Assembly (NCBI GenBank): GCA_937120535.1
Contig: CAKZJX010000052.1
Location: forward strand, 1-64,000
Length of the DNA stretch: 64,000 nucleotides
Source of the DNA: an uncultured Anaerolineae bacterium
Lineage (GTDB): Bacteria > Chloroflexota > Anaerolineae > Anaerolineales > Villigracilaceae
Direction: 5' to 3'
Of the stretch, positions 1 to 7,351 are shown piece after piece. Positions within the stretch are counted from its first letter, which is position 1. Every line of letters starts with the position of its first letter. The position numbers and the translations under genes are program-made. The notes below the pieces were generated by a model. The model was not told the origin of the DNA. It saw only the letters and a program-made list of their open reading frames with translations, and made no database searches.

Positions 1-174
1 CCCCAATTTTGTCTAAACTCGAGTTCAGATTTTCTCCCACATAAGCGCCTAAAATAAGCAAATGAATGGCAGATTTATCCCACTCTCCTCTAACCCGCCA
101 AAAATGTTTACAGTGTCGGTTGCTGCGGATAGCCGGTTTTTGGGATGGGCGCGGTTTTGTGGTTTAATTGCATT

Positions 175-915
175 ATGCGTTGGATTTACATTTCCCCTCA
201 TCTCGATGATGCTATTCTTTCTGCAGGGGGATTGATCTTCGATCAAGTTCACCAGGGACAACCGGTTGAGATTTGGACTGTTATGTGTGGTTTTCCTGAA
301 GAGGGGAAGCTTTCACCTTTTGCGCAGTTTTTACATGCCCAATGGGGTTTTTCTTCAACGGCGGAGACGGTTCGTCTGCGCCGGTTGGAAGATCGTCGGG
401 CTGCCGATCGCGTAGGCGCTCAGGTCTTCCATCTGGATATCCCGGATTGCATTTATCGTCGCAGCCCCGAAGGGGAGCCGCTCTATCCAATCGGTGTTTT
501 CGTCGATCCTCATCCGGCAGATTCCGATCTGCCCAGACAGATCACCGATCGACTGCAAGCCGGCCTGACCCCTGAAGATGTCGTCGTGTGCCCCCTGGCG
601 ATCGGTGGACATGTCGATCATATTTTGACGCGAAAGGGGGTGGAGGGGCTGAAACGGCGCATATGGTATTACGCCGATGTGCCGTATGTATTGAATGAGC
701 CGGGCGCCTTATCGCTTCTTGAAGGCAGCTATCGTTCTCAGCGCTTTTCGATTTCTCCCGAAGGGATGATCGCTTGGTTGGAGGCGGTTGAAGCCTATCG
801 TTCTCAACTCTCCACCTTATTCCAAGATGTAGATAGCATGCGACGCTCGATCCGAGAATACGGGGAACAGGGTGTTCGGCTCTGGATGCAGCAGGCTGGC
901 CGTTTCTCCTCCTAG
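175..915 (+). CDS. PIG-L/LmbE-family deacetylase
   Basis: This 246-residue protein belongs to the PIG-L/LmbE-like deacetylases, zinc hydrolases that remove N-acetyl groups from GlcNAc-type conjugates. PHLDD at residues 8-12 matches the family's HxDD metal site and HVDH at 146-149 would supply the remaining ligand; length is typical. The ATG at 175 is chosen because the family motif begins a few residues later; an upstream in-frame ATG at 145 would add ten residues unlike the family. No clear Shine-Dalgarno (SD) site is visible, but TTTAAT at 163-168 could be a -10 box very close to the start. The gene converges on prsW and stands alone. Its substrate (glycolipid, thiol precursor or cell-wall sugar) cannot be told from sequence. 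Confidence 0.85.
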   Translation: MRWIYISPHLDDAILSAGGLIFDQVHQGQPVEIWTVMCGFPEEGKLSPFAQFLHAQWGFSSTAETVRLRRLEDRRAADRVGAQVFHLDIPDCIYRRSPEGEPLYPIGVFVDPHPADSDLPRQITDRLQAGLTPEDVVVCPLAIGGHVDHILTRKGVEGLKRRIWYYADVPYVLNEPGALSLLEGSYRSQRFSISPEGMIAWLEAVEAYRSQLSTLFQDVDSMRRSIREYGEQGVRLWMQQAGRFSS

Positions 916-931
916 CAAAGCTCAACAAACG

Positions 932-1915
932 CTAAGCCGGCACGTAGGGCCTGAGGGTAGCGATTTCCTGACGGAGTTGGCCGACGATGGTATGATATTC
1001 GTCTCCTAATCGAGAGACCTGTTCTTTTTTATGGGCCAACTCTCCTAGGGCTTGATAGAAACGCGCTGTGTGACGAAAACGACCGCGGAACAAGGCGCTC
1101 AGAGCAGCGAAGATCGATCCGAACGGCGAAGCAGCAATATTCAGGTGGGTTTGAGCAATCAGGCCGGCCTTCACTTCCTCGGCAAGTTGACGGCGCAAGA
1201 GCAATCCTTCATGCCGGATCATCCACAGGGCGAATAGGAACATCAGAAACCAACCGCTCCAGTCGAGGAGCGTGCCGAGCAGCAAGCCTCCCAGGCCTTG
1301 GAGGATGCTGGCCAGAGCATTGTGCATAGCATGGGTGAACATCGCTACGCTCAAGCCAAGCAGTGGCGCTAGGACTTTCATCGGCCGGCTGCGGCTCATG
1401 CGTGCTACAGCAAATCCAATGCCAGTGAATGCGGTGTAAAAGGGATGTTGCCATCCCACCAGGATCACTCGAACAAAGACCAGAAACCAGAATCCTTCCC
1501 AGCCACCCTCGCTAAACCCACGGTCGTAAATATAAAACGCGTTTTCGGCAGCTGTGAATCCAAGCGCCGTCACGCCGGCATAGATCATCCCATCCAGGAT
1601 TGAGTCAAACTCATGACGAAACGCCAAGAAGACGATCAAAACGGCCAACCCTTTGAGAATCTCTTCAACAAATGGGGCGATCAGGATAGCCGTGGTGAGA
1701 TCGGTGGCCCACTCTGAGCCGGTAAACAGGTAAACGCCGATGCCTAGAGCGGTATTGATCAGGAATGCACCTCCAGCCGCAATAAATGCTCCCCAAAAGA
1801 ACACGGCACCCAACAAGATCTTCGGCTCTTTTTCGTATCGGTCTAGCCAGTACAAGAAAGCAGCAAACAAAAATGCGGGGACAAACCCGAAAAACAGTGC
1901 GCCGAGGAAGGCCAT
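932..1915 (-). CDS. prsW: PrsW-family intramembrane protease
   Basis: A 327-residue polytopic membrane protein of the PrsW family of glutamic intramembrane proteases, which in Bacillus cut an anti-sigma factor. The family's signature residues are all present: EEILK at 84-88, FTAAEN at 120-125, a histidine at 157 (QHPF) and HAMHN at 195-199. The first ~230 residues hold about seven membrane segments; the C-terminal ~100 residues are soluble and helical. An AAAGGA SD precedes the ATG. The gene begins 12 bases after the small beta-motif gene and lies downstream of the NACHT gene on the same strand, so it is probably co-transcribed with them. That context suggests a protease effector or a sensor-release role, but the sequence shows only the fold and catalytic motifs. 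Confidence 0.88.
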   Translation of the reverse strand: MAFLGALFFGFVPAFLFAAFLYWLDRYEKEPKILLGAVFFWGAFIAAGGAFLINTALGIGVYLFTGSEWATDLTTAILIAPFVEEILKGLAVLIVFLAFRHEFDSILDGMIYAGVTALGFTAAENAFYIYDRGFSEGGWEGFWFLVFVRVILVGWQHPFYTAFTGIGFAVARMSRSRPMKVLAPLLGLSVAMFTHAMHNALASILQGLGGLLLGTLLDWSGWFLMFLFALWMIRHEGLLLRRQLAEEVKAGLIAQTHLNIAASPFGSIFAALSALFRGRFRHTARFYQALGELAHKKEQVSRLGDEYHTIVGQLRQEIATLRPYVPA

Positions 1916-1927
1916 GCTTTTGTCCTT

Positions 1928-2368
1928 TCAACCGCCAGTTTGAGCTTCTTCTTTCATCTTTTCAGCCACTTTGCGGGCGATCATCCCAAAGCCGGCCCTG
2001 GGACTGGCGATCGTAGCCAGGACCACATCCAGAATGTCCGGCGCAATGCGTTTGATATTGCGCAGGCGTTGAGCCAGGAATCCCTCATTGGCTTGCGATC
2101 CCTTTTGATCTTCCTCCTCAAACATTTGGAGTTCCGATCTTAAGTCTTCTTTATCTGTTGGAGGGAGATTGGCCTGTGCGTCGAGGTCTTGATACACGCT
2201 GGCAAATTTCGGCGGCGCAGGAGCCACGTAGTTGTGATCTCCGGTCACGATCAAACTGTTTTCCAGGTTGCCCCCTATCACTACACTTCCATTGCCGGCA
2301 TAGATCACTTGATCGCGTCCTACAGCCTGACTTTTGGCTGGACGGCGTTTCTTGTTGGTGCTTCTCAT
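1928..2368 (-). CDS. Small protein with VGRDQ beta motif and C-terminal hydrophobic helix
   Basis: 146 residues of unknown function. A basic N-terminus (1-13) is followed by a beta-rich segment (16-48) beginning VGRDQ and with short G-N-S-V and D-H-N turns. The NACHT protein encoded just upstream carries a matching segment near its own N-terminus. Residues 55-90 are polar and acidic. Residues 103-137 form a basic helix, a hydrophobic stretch (about 109-131) with a Pro-Arg-Ala-Gly break, and a second basic helix. There is no signal peptide. A GGAGAA SD precedes the ATG; spacing is 46 bases from the NACHT stop and 12 bases to prsW. I infer an adaptor or effector working with the NACHT protein; the hydrophobic C-terminus could touch membranes. 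It is not assigned to a named family. Confidence 0.8.
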   Translation of the reverse strand: MRSTNKKRRPAKSQAVGRDQVIYAGNGSVVIGGNLENSLIVTGDHNYVAPAPPKFASVYQDLDAQANLPPTDKEDLRSELQMFEEEDQKGSQANEGFLAQRLRNIKRIAPDILDVVLATIASPRAGFGMIARKVAEKMKEEAQTGG

Positions 2369-2414
2369 GAGCGTTCTCCGATGGAAAAAGTATGATCCTT
2401 AGGGATATGGAGCT

Positions 2415-5168
2415 TCAGCTAAACGTCGGGGCAATCGCCACGCGAAAGCCCAAATCATCATTGAAGGTAAGGGGAATAGACCAATTGAAAAATGTAGTGC
2501 GAGCAAACCATTGGTAGCCGATCCACGATCCTCCACGTAAGATTCGATAACGTTGATCATCGTCGTACCAGGAATGAGTCCATTCCCAAACGTTTCCACT
2601 CATGTCCCAAACGCCGAATGGGCTAGCACCTTGAGGGAAGGCACACACAGAAGTCGTGCCGCCCAAGCCAGAACCGCCCGGATCGCTATCCCACGTGTTG
2701 GCAGCGGTTTTGTCAAAGCCATCGCCCCATGGATACTCGTAGCCGGTAGCGCCGCGCGCAGCGTATTCCCATTCTAATGTTGTTGGCAGGCGCACGGTGT
2801 ATCCAGTGGGTATGGAGACCACGTTTTTGGCCAGCCAATTGCAATAGGCTTCTGCCTCATACCAACAGATCCCTACCACCGGGAAAATAGGATTGCCCAA
2901 TTCGATGTTGTACCAGTAATAGGGAGCATTGCGTCGCGACAGAGGCCGATGTTCTAGCCAATCCCGTTCGATAGGATCGAGGGTGCGTTCATCGTAGGTT
3001 CCTGTTCGCCAAGCCCAACCGTTCTCGCTCCAAAACTCGCGATTTTGATAGCCGCCGGCCTGGACGAAGCGGGCGAATTGGGCGTTGGTCACCGGATACT
3101 TGCCTAGCCAGAAGCGATACCTCAATTGTCCTTTTTCCTTCCTTGTCCCAAACAGGAACTCGCCGGCCGGCACTTCGACGAATCGGTCTAAATCGATCGG
3201 GCGCCACCCCAAACGGCCCAATAGCAATCCCGCCCGCCGCCGTAGTTCTGGAGCCACCTGGGCATGTTGCATGGTCGATACCAAGGCCTGTACCGTGCGG
3301 TCTTTCGTTTGGAGTGGGACGCCGCCAGGCCAGGTATCCAGCACAGCCTCGCCGGCCAAGATCACCGCCTCGCCCGGTGCACCTGCTTGGGCTTCCAATA
3401 AGCGTTCCACCACTTCGCCGGCAACTTTTGGGAGTTGCTGACGAATGCCCAGATAGCCGATGGTCAACAGCGTGGGCTCACGCCAGGCCTGCTCTCCGAC
3501 ATGCTGGATCAATTTGTCCACAATCGGGGCGGCATTTCCTTGGCCGAGCAGTGCCAAAGCAACAGCTGAAAGATATTCCTCAAACGTCAGATGGATAAAG
3601 CCGAATTCTCCGGGGCCCCGTTCTAGCAACAGAGCAGCGTGTTCGCGCACATCTTGCAAGAATTGATGAGCAGCCTTTTCAGGCGCAGGGTTACCTTGTT
3701 CGCGGAAGAGCTCTTCCAATTTTCGGCTCAGATCGCCACGGTTGACTAAGCCGATCCCAGGGTTGGTCTCGTGCATCCACAGGGCCAGGGGTGCCAGGAT
3801 GCGTATTGTTTGCAATTCATCCAGATCGCGGCCAGGAGCGCGCCCGCTCAGGGAACGGGCACGATTCCAAGTGGAAAGCAGGGTGGTGACATATTGGTCG
3901 TAGAGTTGCACGCGGCGCTCGGGCAGGGTAACGCCTTGGCGCTTCATTAGCGCGAGGATGGTGAGCAGGAGAGGGGTGGCTGCCAAGCGCCGTACACCAG
4001 GATTGCGATAGATCGCATCGAGCAATTCACGCCGGTCCTGTTCAGCATCAATGCGGGCGATGAAGGTGTCGCCTTGGGCCTGCTTTTCAATGGTGGTGGT
4101 CCAGCGATAGACAAATTCCTCGATCTCGTCGTCGTCAAAATCCACCAGCGTGCATTCGATCAGGCCTTCGGCTGCGGGGCGCACGGCGCGATACCCAACG
4201 ATGCGGCTGGTGAGGACAAATTTATTGCCCTGCCGGCGATGAAAAGCAAAGAAATCCACCACCCGTTCGACCACCGTGTTGCGCAGATTCAGATCGCGAA
4301 CTTCATCCAGACCGTCGAGCAGGATCAGAGCACGGCCGCTTTGCAGCGCTTCGTGCAACATTGGGCCGATGCCGGCCTCGGCGCCGATATCGGAGAAGTA
4401 GCTGGCAATAAACTCATCCAAGCGGATGTCTTCTTCTTGAAGAGCGTTGGCATACACAGAGAGCGGCAGCAAGATGGGCAAGCGATTGTTCAAGCCGAGC
4501 GCCTCACCCTCGCCGCGCGCCAGACGCAAGGCCAAGTATTTCAGGAACGTGGTTTTGCCGGCCCCCGGATCGCCGAGCACGATCAGGCCGGGGTGGGCAC
4601 GAAGGATATCCAGCAGGGGAACAGGATCGCTCAGCCGTAGGGGGTGGGCGCTTTCGTCTATTGGGGCGCGGCCAGCCAGACTAAGTTCGCGCTTCCACGT
4701 TTCGCCGTTAGGGAGTTCAAGACGAGCCTTAAGAGGAACGTACACATCAAGGAGCCCTAGTTTTAGAGGAATGCGATCCAAAACCCCCATGCCTTTTAGG
4801 CTAAGGTAACTGTGTCGATCGAGCAGATAGGTGAGGTAGGAGACCGTAGCCCTTTGTAGATCGGGAGTGGGCAACGTGGATGGAACCCCACGCCAGAGCC
4901 GGTCTGCGATAATCACTGTCTGGGCATGGACGATAGTGCTATCACGGACATCTCCCTGTACAGCCAAGCTGGCATCTCCGGCTTGCACAGTCTGATCTCG
5001 CCCAACGATGTGTTGTCGGTTGAGCAAAGCGGCTTGAATGGCTTGCACTTGCGCCCGAAGTTCGTCTAGCTTTTGGTTGACGATCTCGTCGCCCAATTCC
5101 GGTCGCAGATTTTCTAAGCTGGCTATTTTGGCCTGTAACTCGGCCAGGCTTTCCTTTCGCCCGGACAT
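2415..5168 (-). CDS. NACHT STAND ATPase with C-terminal FGE/C-type-lectin-like domain
   Basis: A 917-residue signal-transduction ATPase. In order: coiled coil (about 4-50), VGRDQ beta motif (54-87) shared with the next gene, a linker, a NACHT ATPase with Walker A GDPGAGKT at 199-206 and Walker B LILLDGLDEV at 281-290, a helical winged/ARM-like region, and from about residue 670 a formylglycine-generating-enzyme (sulfatase-modifying factor) fold ending GNVWEW, RGGSW, GFRV. The two cysteines needed for formylglycine synthesis are absent from the final segment, so this domain probably binds a ligand. The start at 5168 has a GGAGGG SD four bases upstream; an upstream ATG at 5303 would run into the crp-like gene. 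STAND ATPases of this kind are commonly conflict or defence sensors. Downstream lie the small beta-motif gene and prsW. Confidence 0.9.
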   Translation of the reverse strand: MSGRKESLAELQAKIASLENLRPELGDEIVNQKLDELRAQVQAIQAALLNRQHIVGRDQTVQAGDASLAVQGDVRDSTIVHAQTVIIADRLWRGVPSTLPTPDLQRATVSYLTYLLDRHSYLSLKGMGVLDRIPLKLGLLDVYVPLKARLELPNGETWKRELSLAGRAPIDESAHPLRLSDPVPLLDILRAHPGLIVLGDPGAGKTTFLKYLALRLARGEGEALGLNNRLPILLPLSVYANALQEEDIRLDEFIASYFSDIGAEAGIGPMLHEALQSGRALILLDGLDEVRDLNLRNTVVERVVDFFAFHRRQGNKFVLTSRIVGYRAVRPAAEGLIECTLVDFDDDEIEEFVYRWTTTIEKQAQGDTFIARIDAEQDRRELLDAIYRNPGVRRLAATPLLLTILALMKRQGVTLPERRVQLYDQYVTTLLSTWNRARSLSGRAPGRDLDELQTIRILAPLALWMHETNPGIGLVNRGDLSRKLEELFREQGNPAPEKAAHQFLQDVREHAALLLERGPGEFGFIHLTFEEYLSAVALALLGQGNAAPIVDKLIQHVGEQAWREPTLLTIGYLGIRQQLPKVAGEVVERLLEAQAGAPGEAVILAGEAVLDTWPGGVPLQTKDRTVQALVSTMQHAQVAPELRRRAGLLLGRLGWRPIDLDRFVEVPAGEFLFGTRKEKGQLRYRFWLGKYPVTNAQFARFVQAGGYQNREFWSENGWAWRTGTYDERTLDPIERDWLEHRPLSRRNAPYYWYNIELGNPIFPVVGICWYEAEAYCNWLAKNVVSIPTGYTVRLPTTLEWEYAARGATGYEYPWGDGFDKTAANTWDSDPGGSGLGGTTSVCAFPQGASPFGVWDMSGNVWEWTHSWYDDDQRYRILRGGSWIGYQWFARTTFFNWSIPLTFNDDLGFRVAIAPTFS
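4908..5009 (-). other. Shared VGRDQ beta motif (copy in NACHT protein)
   Basis: Encodes residues 54-87 of the NACHT protein. It aligns without gaps to residues 15-48 of the 146-residue neighbour: VGRDQ, then AG two to four residues later, a serine-valine strand, a glycine turn, then S-x-IV. Both copies lie ahead of the rest of the protein. It may be a small beta domain for homotypic pairing of the two proteins. Confidence 0.6.
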
Positions 5169-5247
5169 GAAGCCCTCCACGCATTTTAGGGCAATTTTAT
5201 CGAATTTACCATCAGCTTGCTTTGCAGTCTTGTAAGGCGAGATTTTC

Positions 5248-5931
5248 CTAAATCCATGGGAGAAAAGCATCTCGATTAACAATGCGGATGCGGCGATCTT
5301 CAAGGCGGATGGCGCCGGTTTGTTCCAGCTCTTTGAGCGAGCGGGCCACCACTTCGCGAACGGTACCCAAATGGGCGGCCATCTGCTCTTGGGTGATGCG
5401 AGTTAGGATGATCCCTTGTTCGTCGGCCGGCAGTTCGCTGAGGAAGCGCGCCAGACGGTGGGTAATCTGATAGAAAGCCATCTCGCTGAGGGCGTCAACC
5501 ATGGAACGCAACAGGCGCCCAAAATTCAGGATCACCTTCTGGGCAAAAGGAGGGTGCTGCAAGATCAGCTCGCGCAGGGTGGTGCTCGGCACCAGCCAAA
5601 CCCGACATTGCTCCAGCGCCTCAACATTCACCGGGTTCGGGCCGCCATCAAAGGCCGGAACCTCGGCAAAGGTTTCTCCTGGGTGCAAAACGCGAATAAT
5701 CAGTTGCTTGCCCTTCGTCGAAAGGCGATAAATCTTGGCGCTTCCCGATAACAGCAAATACATGCCTTCACATGGGTCGCCTTCCAAGAACAGGATTTCG
5801 CCACGTTCATATTGACGCAAATGCATACAGCGGGCGACCTGCTCAATCAGGCTCTCCGGCATTGTGTCAAAGTATTCATGCTTTCGTAGGAAATTCAATC
5901 TTGTTTGGAAATCGGATACCAGGAAGCGCAT
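5248..5931 (-). CDS. Crp/Fnr-family transcription regulator
   Basis: 227 residues with the normal layout of the Crp/Fnr family: a cyclic-nucleotide-binding-like beta barrel (about 15-140), a long dimer helix, and a winged helix (about 165-220) with a recognition region reading TVREVVARSLKEL. No cluster of four cysteines is present, so it is not an Fnr-type iron-sulfur sensor. The beta-barrel motif GGPNPVNVEA differs from the cAMP-binding loop of Crp, so the ligand is unknown. The start lies three bases after the phosphoribosyltransferase stop, showing co-transcription. The NACHT gene starts 79 bases downstream. It may control that locus, but this is inferred from position only. Confidence 0.9.
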   Translation of the reverse strand: MRFLVSDFQTRLNFLRKHEYFDTMPESLIEQVARCMHLRQYERGEILFLEGDPCEGMYLLLSGSAKIYRLSTKGKQLIIRVLHPGETFAEVPAFDGGPNPVNVEALEQCRVWLVPSTTLRELILQHPPFAQKVILNFGRLLRSMVDALSEMAFYQITHRLARFLSELPADEQGIILTRITQEQMAAHLGTVREVVARSLKELEQTGAIRLEDRRIRIVNRDAFLPWI

Positions 5932-5934
5932 GCC

Positions 5935-6444
5935 TTAGCCATGACCGGTAAGTAGAACCTCATCTCCCCCGCGCTGAATTTCCCATGGATAGATGATGAA
6001 AGCATCCGTGATTGCTGCATAATAATCGGGGCGGGCGTTCCCAAACAAGTTACGATAGGGATTGAAATGTAGGACGCACGTCTCCGGAAAACCGCCAGCT
6101 AGCGAGACCCGATTCTTAACAGCGGTGATGGTGCGTCCGGAACCCCATACGTCGTCCACGATTAATGTTGGACGACCCCGCAGCAATTCATCTGACGGAA
6201 ATTGCAAGAATTCCGGCCAGGCCAGCTTGGCTTGAGGGCCGCCAATTTGAGAGGGGAAGTCAACAGCAGCGGTGAGCACGTGGGTAATATCCAGCGCCTG
6301 GGCCAGCAAACCGCCCGGAATAATGCCGCCGCGAGTGATCATGACCATCGCGGTAAACTCACGACGGAACTGAGGAATGAGATGATCGATCAAGCGATCC
6401 ACCTCTTCCCAAGTGATAAATTCACGACGAGCATTTGGCAACAT
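5935..6444 (-). CDS. Phosphoribosyltransferase, type I (xanthine-guanine/hypoxanthine-like)
   Basis: 169 residues with the type I phosphoribosyltransferase fold. The PRPP-binding loop reads VDDVWGSGRT at 96-105, and ITRGGIIPGG (36-45) matches the substrate hood and first loop seen in Gpt-like enzymes. Such enzymes join a purine base to PRPP for salvage. The acceptor base cannot be read with certainty, and a regulatory relative is possible. A TATAAT box lies on the minus strand at 6566-6571, giving a leader of about 115 bases. The gene heads a tight unit with the Crp/Fnr gene. Confidence 0.85.
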   Translation of the reverse strand: MLPNARREFITWEEVDRLIDHLIPQFRREFTAMVMITRGGIIPGGLLAQALDITHVLTAAVDFPSQIGGPQAKLAWPEFLQFPSDELLRGRPTLIVDDVWGSGRTITAVKNRVSLAGGFPETCVLHFNPYRNLFGNARPDYYAAITDAFIIYPWEIQRGGDEVLLTGHG

Positions 6445-6565
6445 ACCCTAATCCAACATCCTGGCCGGCGGAACAGACACTACTATCTTAGGATCGGTTG
6501 TTCACCGAACAGAACACTCCCAATCAAAGTTAGATTGCAACAGAGAATGGGCCAGAGATATGTTG

Positions 6566-6571
6566 ATTATA
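6566..6571 (-). promoter_or_regulatory. -10 box upstream of the phosphoribosyltransferase gene
   Basis: TATAAT on the minus strand, preceded by TTTGC, just beyond the O-methyltransferase stop codon. Transcription would start near 6559, leaving a ~115-base leader that contains a small inverted repeat TCGGT/ACCGA (around 6493-6507). The -35 region falls inside the upstream gene and is not obvious. Confidence 0.4.
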
Positions 6572-6576
6572 GCAAA

Positions 6577-7218
6577 TTATTTTCGCACTGCTACCATTAA
6601 TCCATCACGAATCGGGACAATCATGGCAATCCAGTCCGAGGACTGGGTGAGGTAGCGAGTCGCCTGGCGAATGGCCTGAGTGGATGGCGAGTTATCGGAG
6701 GGGTCAAGGACGCGCCCGTTCCAGAGCATATTGTCCAGGATGAGGACCCCGCCCGGTCGAAGTTTCTGCTCGATCACGGGCAGGGATTCGGGATAACCGA
6801 TCTTATCGATATCGTTGAAGATCAGATCGAACGGGCCTTCGGTCTCTCTTAACGTTTGAACGGCTTCGCCCACCCGATAAGTGATTACTTCCTCGTAGCC
6901 CAACAGGCTCAGATGGCGGCGTGCCTGCTCGGAGAGCGCTGCATCCCATCCTACGTGGAAGACTTGTCCTCCACCGTTTTCTTGGACCGCTCGGGCAAAC
7001 CAGGCGGTCGAGTAGCCGTAGCCCGATCCCATTTCGAACACTCGTCGTGCCCCGATCAGGCGGGCGACCAAGTAGCAAAAATAGCCGGAAGCTGGACCGA
7101 TGATCGGGAAATCAGTCTGTTTTGCCAGGTCTTCCATGCGTTGCATTTCTTCGGGCCGGGACGGGACGAGGTTATCTAGATAGTCGCTTAGATAGGGGGA
7201 AAAGAGGGGAAGAGGCAT
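6577..7218 (-). CDS. SAM-dependent O-methyltransferase (family 3)
   Basis: 213 residues resembling the catechol/caffeoyl-CoA-type O-methyltransferases, which move a methyl group from S-adenosylmethionine to a hydroxyl. The SAM-binding motif VFEMGSGYGYST begins at residue 60. FNDIDK (about residue 132) matches the acidic metal-binding segment, and ILDNMLWNGRVLD is a typical third motif. AAGGAG lies upstream of the ATG. It follows priA on the same strand after a 133-base gap that holds an inverted repeat at 7259-7276 (GTTCAG/CTGAAC). The substrate is unknown. Confidence 0.87.
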   Translation of the reverse strand: MPLPLFSPYLSDYLDNLVPSRPEEMQRMEDLAKQTDFPIIGPASGYFCYLVARLIGARRVFEMGSGYGYSTAWFARAVQENGGGQVFHVGWDAALSEQARRHLSLLGYEEVITYRVGEAVQTLRETEGPFDLIFNDIDKIGYPESLPVIEQKLRPGGVLILDNMLWNGRVLDPSDNSPSTQAIRQATRYLTQSSDWIAMIVPIRDGLMVAVRK

Positions 7219-7351
7219 TGCGGCTTGCTCCTTGAGCGATGACCGGTTACAGACGGATGTTCAGCGTTATCTGAACGTTTTGCAAGACCATTTTTGCGCA
7301 CCTCATGCCTGCCAATTCACGCGGATGATCGGGCAGAGGAAGGATGTGGAA

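Noticed and set aside
7259-7276. Inverted repeat GTTCAG/CTGAAC as a terminator
   Set aside because: The stem is six pairs with no T-run in the direction of the upstream gene, so it is too weak to call.
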